DNA of 64,000 bases from Acidobacteriaceae bacterium (GTDB lineage: Bacteria; Acidobacteriota; Terriglobia; Terriglobales; Acidobacteriaceae): the NCBI GenBank assembly GCA_003138515.1, contig PLGG01000035.1, positions 61,766-125,765 of the forward strand, given 5' to 3'. The notes under the pieces are model-generated. The model did no database searches. It was not told where the DNA came from and saw only the letters and a program-made list of their open reading frames with translations. Positions within the stretch are counted from its first letter, which is position 1. The number at the start of each line of letters is the position of its first letter. Position numbers and translations under genes: made by a program. Shown here one piece after another: positions 1 to 8,832 of the stretch.

Positions 1-336
1 CTTTTGGCCAAGATTCTGCAGCGGCTCACCAAGGTGGGGCTTTTGCGCTCTCATGCCGGCATGAACGGCGGGTACGCGCTGTCCCGCGACGCGCGACAAA
101 TCTCGGCCTTCGAAGTGATCCACGCCATCGACGGGCCTTTGTTCATCACCTCCTGCTTCAAGGGCGAAAAGTCCTGCGATTTAACCCCAAGTTGCACCAT
201 CAAAGAACCCCTGGCGCGCGTGAACGAGACCATCGCCGGAGTTCTGAAGAGCATCAGCATCCAGGACCTCGCGGAACAAGAGCATGCCGCCGGAAAAGCC
301 CACGATGCGCAAGGGCTGGTTTCATTGACGCTATGA
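1..336 (+). CDS. Rrf2-family transcriptional regulator (5' partial)
   Basis: C-terminal 110 or so residues of an Rrf2/IscR-type winged-helix regulator; the start lies upstream of the window. Visible are the end of the DNA-binding domain (RLTKVGLLRSHAGMNGGYAL, the typical wing) and a three-cysteine cluster C-x6-C-x5-C (TSCFKGEKSCDLTPSC). In IscR and related proteins such cysteines bind a [2Fe-2S] cluster, which lets the protein sense Fe-S status, redox state or NO. The next gene on the same strand is an A-type Fe-S carrier, which fits an Fe-S regulatory role, although it sits about 140 bp away. Cofactor and targets are inferred from the family. Confidence 0.85.
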   Translation, partial: LLAKILQRLTKVGLLRSHAGMNGGYALSRDARQISAFEVIHAIDGPLFITSCFKGEKSCDLTPSCTIKEPLARVNETIAGVLKSISIQDLAEQEHAAGKAHDAQGLVSLTL

Positions 337-473
337 GCAGTTAAAGCGATGTGCGGTCGAAGCGCATACATCTGCATGAAGGATCGGCCTTGGCCGAACA
401 AGGGTAGAATCGGCAGCCGCTTCAACCGAATCAAATAGCCAGCAAGATACGTTTGTTGAACGAAACCAAAACT

Positions 474-887
474 ATGGCAAATATCGTCACAATCGGATCG
501 ATCCCCTCGCCGGACGCTGTGGCAGCGCAGTCTGAAGCTCCTCAGGCGCCCGCAGTGGACCTTAACGTAACAGCCAGTGCGGTGGCGCGCATCCGCGTCA
601 TCCTCGCCAAGGAGGGCATCTCGCCGGAAGAAGGCGGGTTGCGCCTGGGCGTCAAAGGCGGAGGCTGCTCCGGGCTCTCCTACTCTATCGGCTTCGATGC
701 GGACCCACGCGAGCGCGACAACATCTTCACATTCGAAGATGTCCGCGTCTTCATCGATCCCAAGAGCTTCGTCTATCTGCAAGGCATGACGCTCGACTAC
801 GAGGAGACGCTCATCCGCCAGGGATTCAACTTCATCAATCCCAACTCCGCGCGCTCCTGCGGCTGCGGAACGTCGTTTTCCGTCTAA
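474..887 (+). CDS. A-type iron-sulfur cluster carrier (IscA/SufA/ErpA family)
   Basis: 137 residues from the ATG at 474; a TTG seven codons upstream is also possible. The HesB/IscA fold is shown by GGGCSGLSYSIGF, DYEETLIRQGF and the C-terminal SCGCGTSFSV. The three invariant cysteines of A-type carriers are present (one in GGCSG, two in CGCG); they hold a [2Fe-2S] or [4Fe-4S] cluster in transfer to apoproteins in the cytoplasm. The N-terminal ~30 residues are an extension beyond the usual ~107-residue core. It lies downstream of an Rrf2-type regulator. The sequence alone does not say whether it acts as IscA, SufA or ErpA. Confidence 0.93.
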   Translation: MANIVTIGSIPSPDAVAAQSEAPQAPAVDLNVTASAVARIRVILAKEGISPEEGGLRLGVKGGGCSGLSYSIGFDADPRERDNIFTFEDVRVFIDPKSFVYLQGMTLDYEETLIRQGFNFINPNSARSCGCGTSFSV

Positions 888-946
888 GGCTCCGCGAGCA
901 CCTGGGCGGTCCTTGACTTAATTCTGCCGATAATTCACGCAGGACT

Positions 947-1780
947 TCACCGCAGCGCCATTTCAATCCCAGCCTCCGCCAGCGGCGTCATGATTGCGTA
1001 GCCGGCGGGCAGCGGGTGCACGCCATCCGCGCTCAGTGTCGGTGGTAGCCCCCCGCGTTCATCGCTCATCGCCGAGTAATAGTCCACGTACACATAGCCT
1101 TTTTCGGCGGCGTATTGCTTCATCCAGGTATTCACCGAAACGACCTTAGGCGCGGGCGTCAATCCCGGTGCCCACGGAAAGTCGAACGCAGGAAGCACCG
1201 AGCACAACACGACTCGACTCCCGTTCGCACTCGCAAGCTCCGCCATCGACGCGATGTTTCCCTCGGTCTGCTCCAGCGTCATGGGCCCCGTGTTCCCGGC
1301 AACGTCGTTTATTCCGGCGAGAATCACCACAGCCTTGGGCTTCAAATCGATCACGTCCTGCCGGAACCGCACCACCATTTGCGGAGAAGTTTGCCCGCCG
1401 ATGCCGCGATTAATGTACGGCTTGCCGGGAAACGACTCATCCAGCTTCCATCCCTGCGTGATCGAGTCGCCCATGAAGACCACTCGATTCTCGCCCGGCT
1501 TCGGCGCAGTCAGCATTGCGTTAGCCTCCTTGAAGCGCTCAAGCCCGCCAAAGTCCACCAGCAACTGCTTGTCGTGATCCATCCAATACGGATTATTCGG
1601 ATGCCCAGACGGGGAGGTCTGTGCCGCCGGCGAGGTCTGCGGCCGTGGTGCCGGTTGCGCTGCAGGCACTTGGGTCTGGGGCGGGGTTGCGGGCGCCTGG
1701 GCTTTTAGCGGGGCAACAGCAAAGAACCCGGCCAGAGCCGCGACGAAAAGAGTCGTTTTGCAAAGGTTCGAGCGATCCAC
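947..1780 (-). CDS. Secreted SGNH/GDSL-family hydrolase
   Basis: 277 residues from a GTG at 1780. This start is preferred over longer options because GGAG lies about 7 nt upstream and because it puts a Sec signal peptide (SNLCKTTLFVAALAGFFAVAP) at the N-terminus. A Pro/Gln/Ala-rich linker of about 30 residues follows. The SGNH blocks are complete: FMGDSITQGW (block I Ser), NRGIGGQTS (block II Gly), AGINDVAG (block III Asn) and DGVHPLPAGY (block V Asp-His). The family cleaves ester bonds in lipids, acylated polysaccharides or peptidoglycan; the substrate here cannot be read. Divergent from gatB. Confidence 0.88.
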   Translation of the reverse strand: MDRSNLCKTTLFVAALAGFFAVAPLKAQAPATPPQTQVPAAQPAPRPQTSPAAQTSPSGHPNNPYWMDHDKQLLVDFGGLERFKEANAMLTAPKPGENRVVFMGDSITQGWKLDESFPGKPYINRGIGGQTSPQMVVRFRQDVIDLKPKAVVILAGINDVAGNTGPMTLEQTEGNIASMAELASANGSRVVLCSVLPAFDFPWAPGLTPAPKVVSVNTWMKQYAAEKGYVYVDYYSAMSDERGGLPPTLSADGVHPLPAGYAIMTPLAEAGIEMALR

Positions 1781-1928
1781 GAGAGTGCTCCAATCGGTTC
1801 CAGATCGCCGCGGACGGCTGCCAACCAACCGTTCTGCGACGCGCTTCCGATTGTAGGCAATCGCACCCAGTGCAGGCCACTCGCGCTCCGAAACACGGCG
1901 CGCTCGCATCTCGCGCTAGAATCCAAAC

Positions 1929-3458
1929 ATGCCCGCGACGGCCGTATCTCCCGATGTTCTGATCAAGTACGAGCCTGTCATTGGCCTCGAAGTGCACGTG
2001 CAACTGCTCACAGCCACAAAGGCTTTCTGCGGATGCGCGAATCATTTCGGATCCGACCCGAATACGAACGTCTGCCCTGTTTGCCTTGGGCTACCGGGCG
2101 CGCTGCCAGTTTTAAACGCGAAGGCGGTCGAATTCGCCACGCTGGCCGCGGTGGCGCTCAACTGTCAGGTGCGCGAACAGTCCATCTTCGCCCGCAAGAA
2201 CTATTTCTATCCCGACCTGCCCAAGGGCTACCAGATTTCGCAGTTTGACAAGCCTCTGGCCGAGCACGGATGGATCGATGTTCCAACGACAGACGGTTCG
2301 ACGATGACCGGCGCCCGCGGCGACAGGTGGCCCGAAGAGCCGGGGTCGCCGGGGTGGAAGCGCATCGGCATTACGCGCCTGCACATGGAAGAAGATGCGG
2401 GCAAGAGCCTCCACGAGGGATTCTCTGACTCCGCCACGCGCACCTATCTCGACCTGAACCGTTGCGGCACGCCCCTCATCGAAATCGTCAGCGAGCCCGA
2501 CATTCGCACGCCCGACGAGGCCTTCGAATACCTCACGCGGCTCAAGGAGATCCTGCTCTATACCGGCGTCTCCGATTGCAACATGGAGGCGGGTTCGCTG
2601 CGTTGCGATGCCAACGTCAGCGTTCGTCCCAGGGGCCAGGAAAAATTTGGCACCAAGGCCGAGGTGAAAAACGTCAACAGCTTCAAGTTCATTCGCGCGG
2701 CGCTGGAGTACGAAATCGAGCGCCAGGTCGAGGTGATCGAATCGGGCGGGCGCGTGATGCAGGAAACTCGGCTATGGAACGCCAACGAAGGCCGCACGTA
2801 CTCCATGCGTTCCAAAGAGCAGGCGCACGACTACCGCTACTTTCCCGAGCCGGACCTGCCGCCGGTGATCGTATCGCCCGAATTCCTGGAACGTAGAACA
2901 GCGGAGCTGCCGGAGCTGCCGGAGGCGCGGCGCAAGCGCATGATCGCCGAATACGAACTGAGCGTTCAGGACGCACACACGCTCACTGCCTCGCGCGAGT
3001 TTGCCGATCGCTTCGAAGCCGCGGCAAAGACGGCGCGCAATCCACGGCGCGTGGTCAACGTTCTCCTGAGCGAGGTAGGCGGACGCCTGAAGGCGCGGGG
3101 CCTCGAGCTGGATCGATCTCCCGTAACCATGGCCGGCATTGTGCTGGCCGCCGATCTGCTCGATGAGGGCAAGATCAGCTCAAAGCAAATGAAACAGATT
3201 CTCGATGTGAGTTTTGAAACCGGTGAAGACTTCGGCCCTGTCTATGAGCGCGAGAAGCCTCAGCAGATCACCGACGCTGCCGCGCTCGAAAAGCTGATTG
3301 ACGAGGTGATCGCCGCCAATCCCAAACAGGTTGAACAGTATCGCGGCGGCAAGAAGACGATGGCGGGATTCTTTGTAGGCCAGGTGATGCGCGCGTCGAG
3401 GGGCCAGGCTAATCCGGCATTGCTCAATGAGCTGGTGACAAAAAAGCTGGACGGCTGA
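1929..3458 (+). CDS. gatB: Asp-tRNA(Asn)/Glu-tRNA(Gln) amidotransferase subunit B
   Basis: 509 residues, the normal length. GatB binds the misacylated tRNA and activates its carboxyl group in the GatCAB complex, which converts Glu-tRNA(Gln) and Asp-tRNA(Asn) to the amidated forms. Signatures: VIGLEVHVQL, a Cys-rich segment (CGC plus VCPVCLG), ARKNYFYPDLPKGYQISQ, ITRLHMEEDAGKS, CNMEAGSLRCDANVSV and the C-terminal YqeY-like tail-domain segment ending near FFVGQVMRASRGQANP. gatA and gatC are not next to it in this window. Confidence 0.98.
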   Translation: MPATAVSPDVLIKYEPVIGLEVHVQLLTATKAFCGCANHFGSDPNTNVCPVCLGLPGALPVLNAKAVEFATLAAVALNCQVREQSIFARKNYFYPDLPKGYQISQFDKPLAEHGWIDVPTTDGSTMTGARGDRWPEEPGSPGWKRIGITRLHMEEDAGKSLHEGFSDSATRTYLDLNRCGTPLIEIVSEPDIRTPDEAFEYLTRLKEILLYTGVSDCNMEAGSLRCDANVSVRPRGQEKFGTKAEVKNVNSFKFIRAALEYEIERQVEVIESGGRVMQETRLWNANEGRTYSMRSKEQAHDYRYFPEPDLPPVIVSPEFLERRTAELPELPEARRKRMIAEYELSVQDAHTLTASREFADRFEAAAKTARNPRRVVNVLLSEVGGRLKARGLELDRSPVTMAGIVLAADLLDEGKISSKQMKQILDVSFETGEDFGPVYEREKPQQITDAAALEKLIDEVIAANPKQVEQYRGGKKTMAGFFVGQVMRASRGQANPALLNELVTKKLDG

Positions 3459-3533
3459 AACTCAACCCGCGGGCTGGCCTCCGGTGCCGCCGCGCAAATT
3501 CGCGATCCCGCGCGAAACGCACACCGCGACAGG

Positions 3534-3908
3534 CTATTTCAACTTCAGATCCGAAATGAAATCCTTGCGCGCGTCCCACGAGCTTACGGTCTTGATCGCG
3601 CTCTTTTTGCCGTCTTTCTCCGCCCACAAGTCGAAGTCGATGCTCATGTCGACCTGCGCGAAGTGGAAGTGGCCTTCCGCCGTGGAATCAAAGCTGCGAA
3701 TGGTTTTGCTCTTCTCGTCCTTCAAGAAAACCGTGGCCCCTGGAACGGGCTCGGAGCTCGCGTTCAGCACAGTGCCCGAAACGGTGCGCATGCCAATGTT
3801 TTGGGCCCACGTTGCGGAAGAAAGGAGCGTATTCCGCGGCCCTGCAGGAAGAGCTCCGAATGCAAGAAGACTCAATACAGTCGCCGCCACCAAGCCGGCT
3901 CGGCTCAT
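3534..3908 (-). CDS. Secreted carboxypeptidase-regulatory-like (transthyretin-type) domain protein
   Basis: 124 residues: an N-terminal hydrophobic signal sequence (about residues 1-35, ending near TWAQ), then one beta-sandwich domain. The segment VSGTVLNASSEPVPGATVFL is the classic start of the carboxypeptidase regulatory-like domain, followed by FDSTAEGHFHFAQV. Such domains are common as single secreted modules or at TonB-receptor N-termini in this phylum; a biochemical role is not known. It starts 2 nt after the stop of the LysW-like gene, so the two are very likely co-transcribed. Confidence 0.7.
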   Translation of the reverse strand: MSRAGLVAATVLSLLAFGALPAGPRNTLLSSATWAQNIGMRTVSGTVLNASSEPVPGATVFLKDEKSKTIRSFDSTAEGHFHFAQVDMSIDFDLWAEKDGKKSAIKTVSSWDARKDFISDLKLK

Positions 3909-3910
3909 TC

Positions 3911-4102
3911 CTACTCCTCCTCATCCTCTGTCAGGAGATCTTCTTCCTCTTCGAGACCCTCTTCGATGCGCGCCAACTCCAGCGGTTCGACGCCAACCAC
4001 TTCGTACTCCGTCCCACACTCTTCGCAGGCTATCACGTCGCCCTCTTCCACTTCGTCGATTTCAATGTTCAGGGCGGTGTCGCATTCAGGGCAGCTGGGC
4101 AT
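3911..4102 (-). CDS. Small LysW-like zinc-ribbon protein
   Basis: 63 residues from the ATG at 4102, chosen because AGGAGG sits 5 nt upstream; a longer frame to 4168 lacks this. The N-terminus SCPECDTALNIEID and ACEECGTEYEVVGV form a C-x2-C...C-x2-C zinc ribbon, and the tail is strongly acidic, ending EEEEDLLTEDEEE. This resembles LysW, the carrier for alpha-aminoadipate or glutamate in lysine/arginine synthesis, whose C-terminal Glu takes the substrate. The Glu-terminated acidic tail fits, but no LysX/LysZ-type partner is nearby, so a carrier role is only a possibility. It is the first gene of a pair. Confidence 0.7.
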   Translation of the reverse strand: MPSCPECDTALNIEIDEVEEGDVIACEECGTEYEVVGVEPLELARIEEGLEEEEDLLTEDEEE

Positions 4103-4417
4103 GGCAGCCTCCTCACTTTCCAAGCCGAATCGTATCGCAGGATGAGACCGTCTTCGTTCGGCAACCATCGCTAGTTTTAGGGAGAACCCGGCCTCAGGTC
4201 AAGAGCCAAAAGGCACACTTGAAGCCGGCATTCTCGTTGCCGGAAAAGAGGCCCTCCCTACTCCTTAGACGATGCGCATTTCGGGAGGGTCGTTGGCTGT
4301 GCCCCATCGCCGGTGCAGACCAATTAGTGTGCTCATCCGCCCCGGGGGCTGCTCTCCCACGCTTTGCCCCACTCGCCATGACACCGGCGCGCTTGAGCGT
4401 TTACCCTGTTGATTACG
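4103..4417. other. Intergenic region without recognised gene
   Basis: About 315 bp between the divergent LysW-like gene and the rhomboid-like gene. It should hold both promoters, but I cannot point to convincing -35/-10 elements. Open frames across it have no recognisable similarity or ribosome-binding site. Confidence 0.5.
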
Positions 4418-5236
4418 ATGCCAAGATTTGGCTCCAGCCCGCTCGCCTTCCCTGACTTCAAAGGTGCCACGCGCCGGTTGATTCTCATCAACCTGGCCGC
4501 ATACTTTGTCCTGGTGCTGGCGACCTTGGCGTCTTCCTCCGCCGGAACGATTGCCGGCTCGCTCGTCTTCGACCCCTATTCCTTCATGCATGGAGCCCTC
4601 TGGCAGCCCTTCACCTACAGCTTTGTGCATGTCGGAATCCTTGGGACCCTTTTCGAGCTGCTGTCGCTGTGGTTTCTCGCAGGATTTCTCGAGGCCTTTC
4701 ACGATGCCAACTGGGTTACAAGCCTCTATGCGGTTTCCGTGCTGGGCACCGCCGCGGCTGCGCTGGTGCTCTATTTGGTCGCGAAAACGCTGGCCCCTTC
4801 GCTGCTCCTCAACGTCAGCCCGCTCTTCGGCTGCTTTGGCGGAATCTTCGGATTGCTGGTAGCCATTGGGCTCCTCTATGGCGACACGCAGTTCCTTCTA
4901 TTCTTCGTCATCGGCATCAAGGCGCGCTACATGGTCATGATTTATGCGCTTATTGCCGTGGCCATGCTGTTTGGCCAGGAACGAATGTATGCGTTCGCAC
5001 AACTAGGCGGAGCACTCGCCGGTCTTGCCTTCGTGCGCATTGCGCCCCGGCGTGGAATGTCCTTCATGCTCAGCGAAGGCTGGTTCGGCCTGCGCAACCG
5101 CTACTACCGTTGGAAGCGCCGCCGCGCGGCCCGCAAGTTCGAGGTTTACATGCGCTCGCAGGGCCGCACCGTAAAGTTCGACGGACAGGGCCGCCGGATC
5201 GATGACGATTCCGACGACAAGAAGCGCTGGAACTGA
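4418..5236 (+). CDS. Rhomboid-fold membrane protein lacking catalytic residues
   Basis: 272 residues from the ATG at 4418. About six hydrophobic segments (near residues 20-45, 65-90, 100-125, 130-155, 160-185, 190-210) with the rhomboid layout: WQPFTYSFVHVGILGTLFELLSL matches the TM1/L1-TM2 region and ends in a cytoplasmic Arg-rich tail. In active rhomboids TM4 carries G-x-S-G and TM6 a catalytic His before a GG motif. Here the TM4 position reads FGCFGGIFG (Ser replaced by Phe) and the TM6 position reads FAQLGGALAG (His replaced by Gln). It is therefore probably a pseudoprotease that binds or traffics membrane proteins, if the alignment is right. Confidence 0.72.
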   Translation: MPRFGSSPLAFPDFKGATRRLILINLAAYFVLVLATLASSSAGTIAGSLVFDPYSFMHGALWQPFTYSFVHVGILGTLFELLSLWFLAGFLEAFHDANWVTSLYAVSVLGTAAAALVLYLVAKTLAPSLLLNVSPLFGCFGGIFGLLVAIGLLYGDTQFLLFFVIGIKARYMVMIYALIAVAMLFGQERMYAFAQLGGALAGLAFVRIAPRRGMSFMLSEGWFGLRNRYYRWKRRRAARKFEVYMRSQGRTVKFDGQGRRIDDDSDDKKRWN

Positions 5237-5326
5237 ACGCGAAGCCGTCCTTCGGGATTCGCTGGCTGGGATAACCCCCGCGCGCGGCGCGATAGAATCT
5301 CACTGGCACGATAGAGTCTTACAGAA

Positions 5327-6277
5327 ATGACCAACAAAATCGCCTTTCTCTTTCCGGGGCAGGGTTCGCAGGCCGTTGGCATGGGCCGCGAGCTCGCCGA
5401 ACGATTTCCCTTGGCAGCCGAAACCTTCGCCGAAGCCGACGCAGCGCTCGGCTTCCCGTTGTCGAAGCTGTGCTTCGAGGGGCCTGAAGAAGATCTGCGC
5501 CTGACCGGGAACACGCAGCCGGCCATCATGACGGTCAGCGTTGCAGCCGCGCGCGTTATCGGCGAGCATGGCGTTGCGCCGGCGCTCGCAGCCGGGCATT
5601 CGCTGGGCGAGTGGTCGGCTCACGTCATCGCCGGTACGCTTTCCTTCGCCGATGCGGTGCGCGCCGTCAAGGCCCGCGGCCATGCCATGCAGCAGGCGGT
5701 TCCGGCAGGGCAGGGAGCCATGGCCGCTGTTCTTGCGCTCGAAGCCGCACAGGTCGCCGAGGCTTGCGAAGAGGCCGCGCGCGAAACCGGATTGACGGTG
5801 CAGGCGGCGAATCTCAACTCGCCAAGTCAGACGGTCATCTCTGGCGCTGCTGGGGCGGTTGAAAAAGCTTCCGCGCTCTGCAAGGCCAGGGGCGCGCGCC
5901 GTACCGTCATGCTTCCCGTCAGTGCTCCCTTTCACTGTGCGCTCATGCAGCCGGCCCAGGAGGAAGTGGCTCGCGTGCTCTCCGGCGTCGCGATGCACGA
6001 CCCGCACATTCCCGTGGCTGCCAACGTCACCGGCGGCCTTGTTACCACGGCCGATGCAACGCGCGACGCGCTCATCCGCCAGGTCACCGGCACAGTCCGC
6101 TGGGTCGATTGCGTGCAATCGCTGAGAGCTGCGGGCGCTAATCTTTTCATCGAAGTCGGCCCCGGCAAGGTGCTCTGCGGCCTGCTCAAGCAGATCGACC
6201 CCGCTTTGAAGGCGCTGAACGTGGAGGACGCCGCGAGCCTGGAAAAGACGCTGGCAGAGCTGAAGCGCGGCGACTGA
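5327..6277 (+). CDS. fabD: Malonyl-CoA:ACP S-malonyltransferase
   Basis: 316 residues, the normal FabD length. It moves malonyl from CoA to acyl carrier protein, starting fatty-acid elongation in the cytoplasm. The N-terminal FLFPGQGSQ, nucleophile elbow GHSLGE (Ser near residue 92), the Arg-containing VKARGHAMQQA and the catalytic His in APFHCALM (near residue 202) are all present. No other fab gene is adjacent in the window, so it appears to be a single-gene unit convergent with the peptidase gene downstream. Confidence 0.97.
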   Translation: MTNKIAFLFPGQGSQAVGMGRELAERFPLAAETFAEADAALGFPLSKLCFEGPEEDLRLTGNTQPAIMTVSVAAARVIGEHGVAPALAAGHSLGEWSAHVIAGTLSFADAVRAVKARGHAMQQAVPAGQGAMAAVLALEAAQVAEACEEAARETGLTVQAANLNSPSQTVISGAAGAVEKASALCKARGARRTVMLPVSAPFHCALMQPAQEEVARVLSGVAMHDPHIPVAANVTGGLVTTADATRDALIRQVTGTVRWVDCVQSLRAAGANLFIEVGPGKVLCGLLKQIDPALKALNVEDAASLEKTLAELKRGD

Positions 6278-6298
6278 GCGGCTGATCGGCGTAGACCG

Positions 6299-8458
6299 TC
6301 ACGCAAGTCCGAATTCACGAAGCAAGAACGCGTAGTCCAGCGCGATCTCCTTCAGATAGTCGTATCGCCCGCTCGCTCCGCCGTGCCCGGCCTGCATATT
6401 GGTCACCAGCAGCAGCGGATTCGAATCCGTCTTCAGCGTTCGCAGCTTGGCCACATACTTAGCCGGTTCCCAGTACATCACCTGGCTGTCGTGCAGGCTG
6501 GTCTTCACGAGCATCGCGGGATAGTTCGCCGCGCGCAGATTGTCGTACGGCGAATAACTCAACATGTAACGGAAATACTCTTCCTGATTCGGGTCGCCCC
6601 ACTCTTCGTATTCGGGAACCGTCAGGGGCAGGGAAGCGTCGAGCATCGTGTTCATCACGTCCACAAATGGAACGTGCGAGACAATCGCGCGAAATAGGTC
6701 GGGCCGCATGTTGGCGATCGCGCCCATCAGCAACCCTCCTGCCGACCCGCCCTCAGCCGCCACGCGCCTCGGATCGCCGTATCCCCGCGCGGTCAGGTGT
6801 TCTACGCAGGCGATGAAGTCGCTAAAAGTATTGCGTTTCACCAGCATCTTTCCCGCGTCGTGCCATGGCTCGCCCAGGTCGCCGCCACCGCGAATGTGCG
6901 CATACGCCAGCACTACACCGCGATCAAGCAAGCTCAGCCGGTTCGAGCTGAACCCGATGGGCAGAGAGTAGCCATACGATCCATAGCCGTACACATAAAG
7001 CGGATTCTTGGGTGCCTCGGTTCCCGATTCTGGGACCTGGGAAACTGCTGAACTTTTCGTGCCCGAGCTGTTCCCTGCGAACTTATCCTTGCGGTAAACA
7101 ATCGAGACCGGAACCTCGACCCCATCCTGCGCCTTTGCGTGAATCCTTTCGCTCGCGTAGAGCGTGCGGTCGAATCCGCCCGGAACCTCGAGCTGCTTGA
7201 GCAGCGTCGACGCGCCTGTCGCTATGTCGTATTCGTACACCGAGCTTGGCGTTACCAGCGATTGATACGCGTAGCGAAACGTCGCCGTCTCGAAGATGCG
7301 ATTGATATGCGGGTGCGCGCTGTAGGCCGGCTCGGGGAAGGCGATTTCACCCGTGGGGGCAGCTTCAGCACTGTCGTCTGCGAATTTCCACAGCCTCAAT
7401 CGCGGCAGCCCATCCTCGCGCTCACACGCGATAAAGAACCCCGCGAAGAGATCGACGTCCTCGATCATTACCTTGTCGCGGTGGGCAATCCGCTCGGTCC
7501 AGTGCTTGCGGCCCGGCGTAGCCACGGGCGCCGTTACCAGCCGGAAATTGCGCCCCTGATCGTTCGTCCGAATAAACCACAGCCCGTTGCGGTGGTCGAC
7601 CGAGTACTCGTGCTCATCCTCGCGCGGCGCGATCAGCGAAAAGGCGCCGGCCGGCTCGTCCGCTCGTAGCACCCGCGCCTCGCTTGTCGTATGGCTGGCC
7701 GCTTCCACAACGATGTACTTTCCATCGCGCGTCCGCCCGGCGGCCAGGTTGAAGCGCCCGTCGTCGTCCTGGTAGACCAGCACATCTTCCGCGTGCGCGG
7801 AGCCCAGCACATGCCGCCACAATTGGAACTGCCGCTTTTGCTGCTCGTCCTCAACGGTGTAAAACAGTGTCCGATTGTCCGCCGCCCAAACGACGGACCC
7901 CACACGCTCGACCTCGCCCGCCAAAGTCTCGCCGGTCTCTAGGTCCTTGATGTGCAGGGTGTATTGGCGAAAGCCCTTGGTGTCGGTTGTATAAGCCAGC
8001 CAGCGGCCATTATCCGTAATATCGGTGTCGCCAATCGCAAAAAACGCCTGTCCCTGCGCGAGCTGATTTCCATCAAGCAGCACCTCTTCCGCCGCGTCCC
8101 CTTCTGCCGCATCGCCGCCCGCTCCGGCCGGCCCGCCCCGCTTGCGGCAGTGGATCCCATACTGCAGCCCCTCCTCGGTGCGCGTGTAATACCACCAACC
8201 GCCGTCGCGGTAGGGAACGGAGACATCGGTCTGCTTCACATGGCTCAGCATCTCCTGGTAAAGCTCTTCGCGCAGGCCAGCAAGCGGCGCCATCACCGCC
8301 TCAGCATAGGCATTCTCGGCCTCCAGATATGCGGTCACATCTGGATTGTCCTTGTCCCGCAGCCAGGCGTAGTCGTCCGCAAGCAGCACTCCGTGCATTC
8401 GCGTTTCGGTGTGAATTTTGCGCACAACTGGCGGCGTGGGCAGCGGATTCTGGCTCAT
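6299..8458 (-). CDS. ptrB: Oligopeptidase B-like S9A serine peptidase
   Basis: 719 residues from the ATG at 8458 (an upstream in-frame start would add ten unlikely residues). Layout is an N-terminal beta-propeller (about 70-420) followed by an alpha/beta-hydrolase peptidase domain. The catalytic triad is visible: Ser in EGGSAGGLL, Asp in KTSLHDSQVMYWEP and His in MQAGHGGASGRYD. Oligopeptidase B cuts short peptides after Lys/Arg, usually in the cytoplasm; no signal peptide is seen. Residues about 459-481 (SSGTKSSAVSQVPESGTEAP) interrupt the usual YRKD...NPLYVYGYGSYG sequence and read as a translated repeat insertion. Confidence 0.9.
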   Translation of the reverse strand: MSQNPLPTPPVVRKIHTETRMHGVLLADDYAWLRDKDNPDVTAYLEAENAYAEAVMAPLAGLREELYQEMLSHVKQTDVSVPYRDGGWWYYTRTEEGLQYGIHCRKRGGPAGAGGDAAEGDAAEEVLLDGNQLAQGQAFFAIGDTDITDNGRWLAYTTDTKGFRQYTLHIKDLETGETLAGEVERVGSVVWAADNRTLFYTVEDEQQKRQFQLWRHVLGSAHAEDVLVYQDDDGRFNLAAGRTRDGKYIVVEAASHTTSEARVLRADEPAGAFSLIAPREDEHEYSVDHRNGLWFIRTNDQGRNFRLVTAPVATPGRKHWTERIAHRDKVMIEDVDLFAGFFIACEREDGLPRLRLWKFADDSAEAAPTGEIAFPEPAYSAHPHINRIFETATFRYAYQSLVTPSSVYEYDIATGASTLLKQLEVPGGFDRTLYASERIHAKAQDGVEVPVSIVYRKDKFAGNSSGTKSSAVSQVPESGTEAPKNPLYVYGYGSYGYSLPIGFSSNRLSLLDRGVVLAYAHIRGGGDLGEPWHDAGKMLVKRNTFSDFIACVEHLTARGYGDPRRVAAEGGSAGGLLMGAIANMRPDLFRAIVSHVPFVDVMNTMLDASLPLTVPEYEEWGDPNQEEYFRYMLSYSPYDNLRAANYPAMLVKTSLHDSQVMYWEPAKYVAKLRTLKTDSNPLLLVTNMQAGHGGASGRYDYLKEIALDYAFLLREFGLA

Positions 8459-8532
8459 TTCTATCCCAGTGTATCGGTTGACTCCCATCCGGCAAAATTG
8501 TACAGTTCAATTCATCAGACTGGAGAGTTGTC

Positions 8533-8832
8533 ATGGGGACTTCCGGAGCAATTGGTAACGCAACTGTCGTTTCCGCTTTGAGAGCACGAGCCAATTTTGG
8601 CAAGATTCTGGATCGAGTCGACAGCGAGGGGAAATCCCTGGTAATCGAAAAGCGGGGTATGCCGCGAGCCGTGCTGCTCAGCATTCGTGACTACGTGAAA
8701 CTCGCTGCTCCGGAGCCGGAAATCCTGAAAATCGTTGGAGAAGAGTCGCGGCGAAACGGAACCGATAGACTCACTTCGCGCCAAATCGACCAGTTGATCA
8801 AATCCACGCGCGCACGCAAGAAGCGGCGGTGA
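8533..8832 (+). CDS. Phd/YefM-family antitoxin
   Basis: 99 residues with GGAGAG 5-10 nt upstream of the ATG. The segment VSALRARANFGKILDRVDSEGKSLVIEKRGMPRAVLLS is the Phd/YefM fold (ARANFGKIL, then the IxKRGxPxAVL strand) that binds the operator as a dimer. A flexible basic C-terminus, ending STRARKKRR, would be the toxin-neutralising part. It overlaps the PIN gene by about one to four bases, the usual antitoxin-first arrangement. Confidence 0.88.
   Translation: MGTSGAIGNATVVSALRARANFGKILDRVDSEGKSLVIEKRGMPRAVLLSIRDYVKLAAPEPEILKIVGEESRRNGTDRLTSRQIDQLIKSTRARKKRR

Noticed and set aside
3484..4455. 323-codon plus-strand frame over the TTR-like and LysW-like genes
   Set aside because: The minus-strand genes have ribosome-binding sites and recognisable motifs; the plus-strand frame has none.
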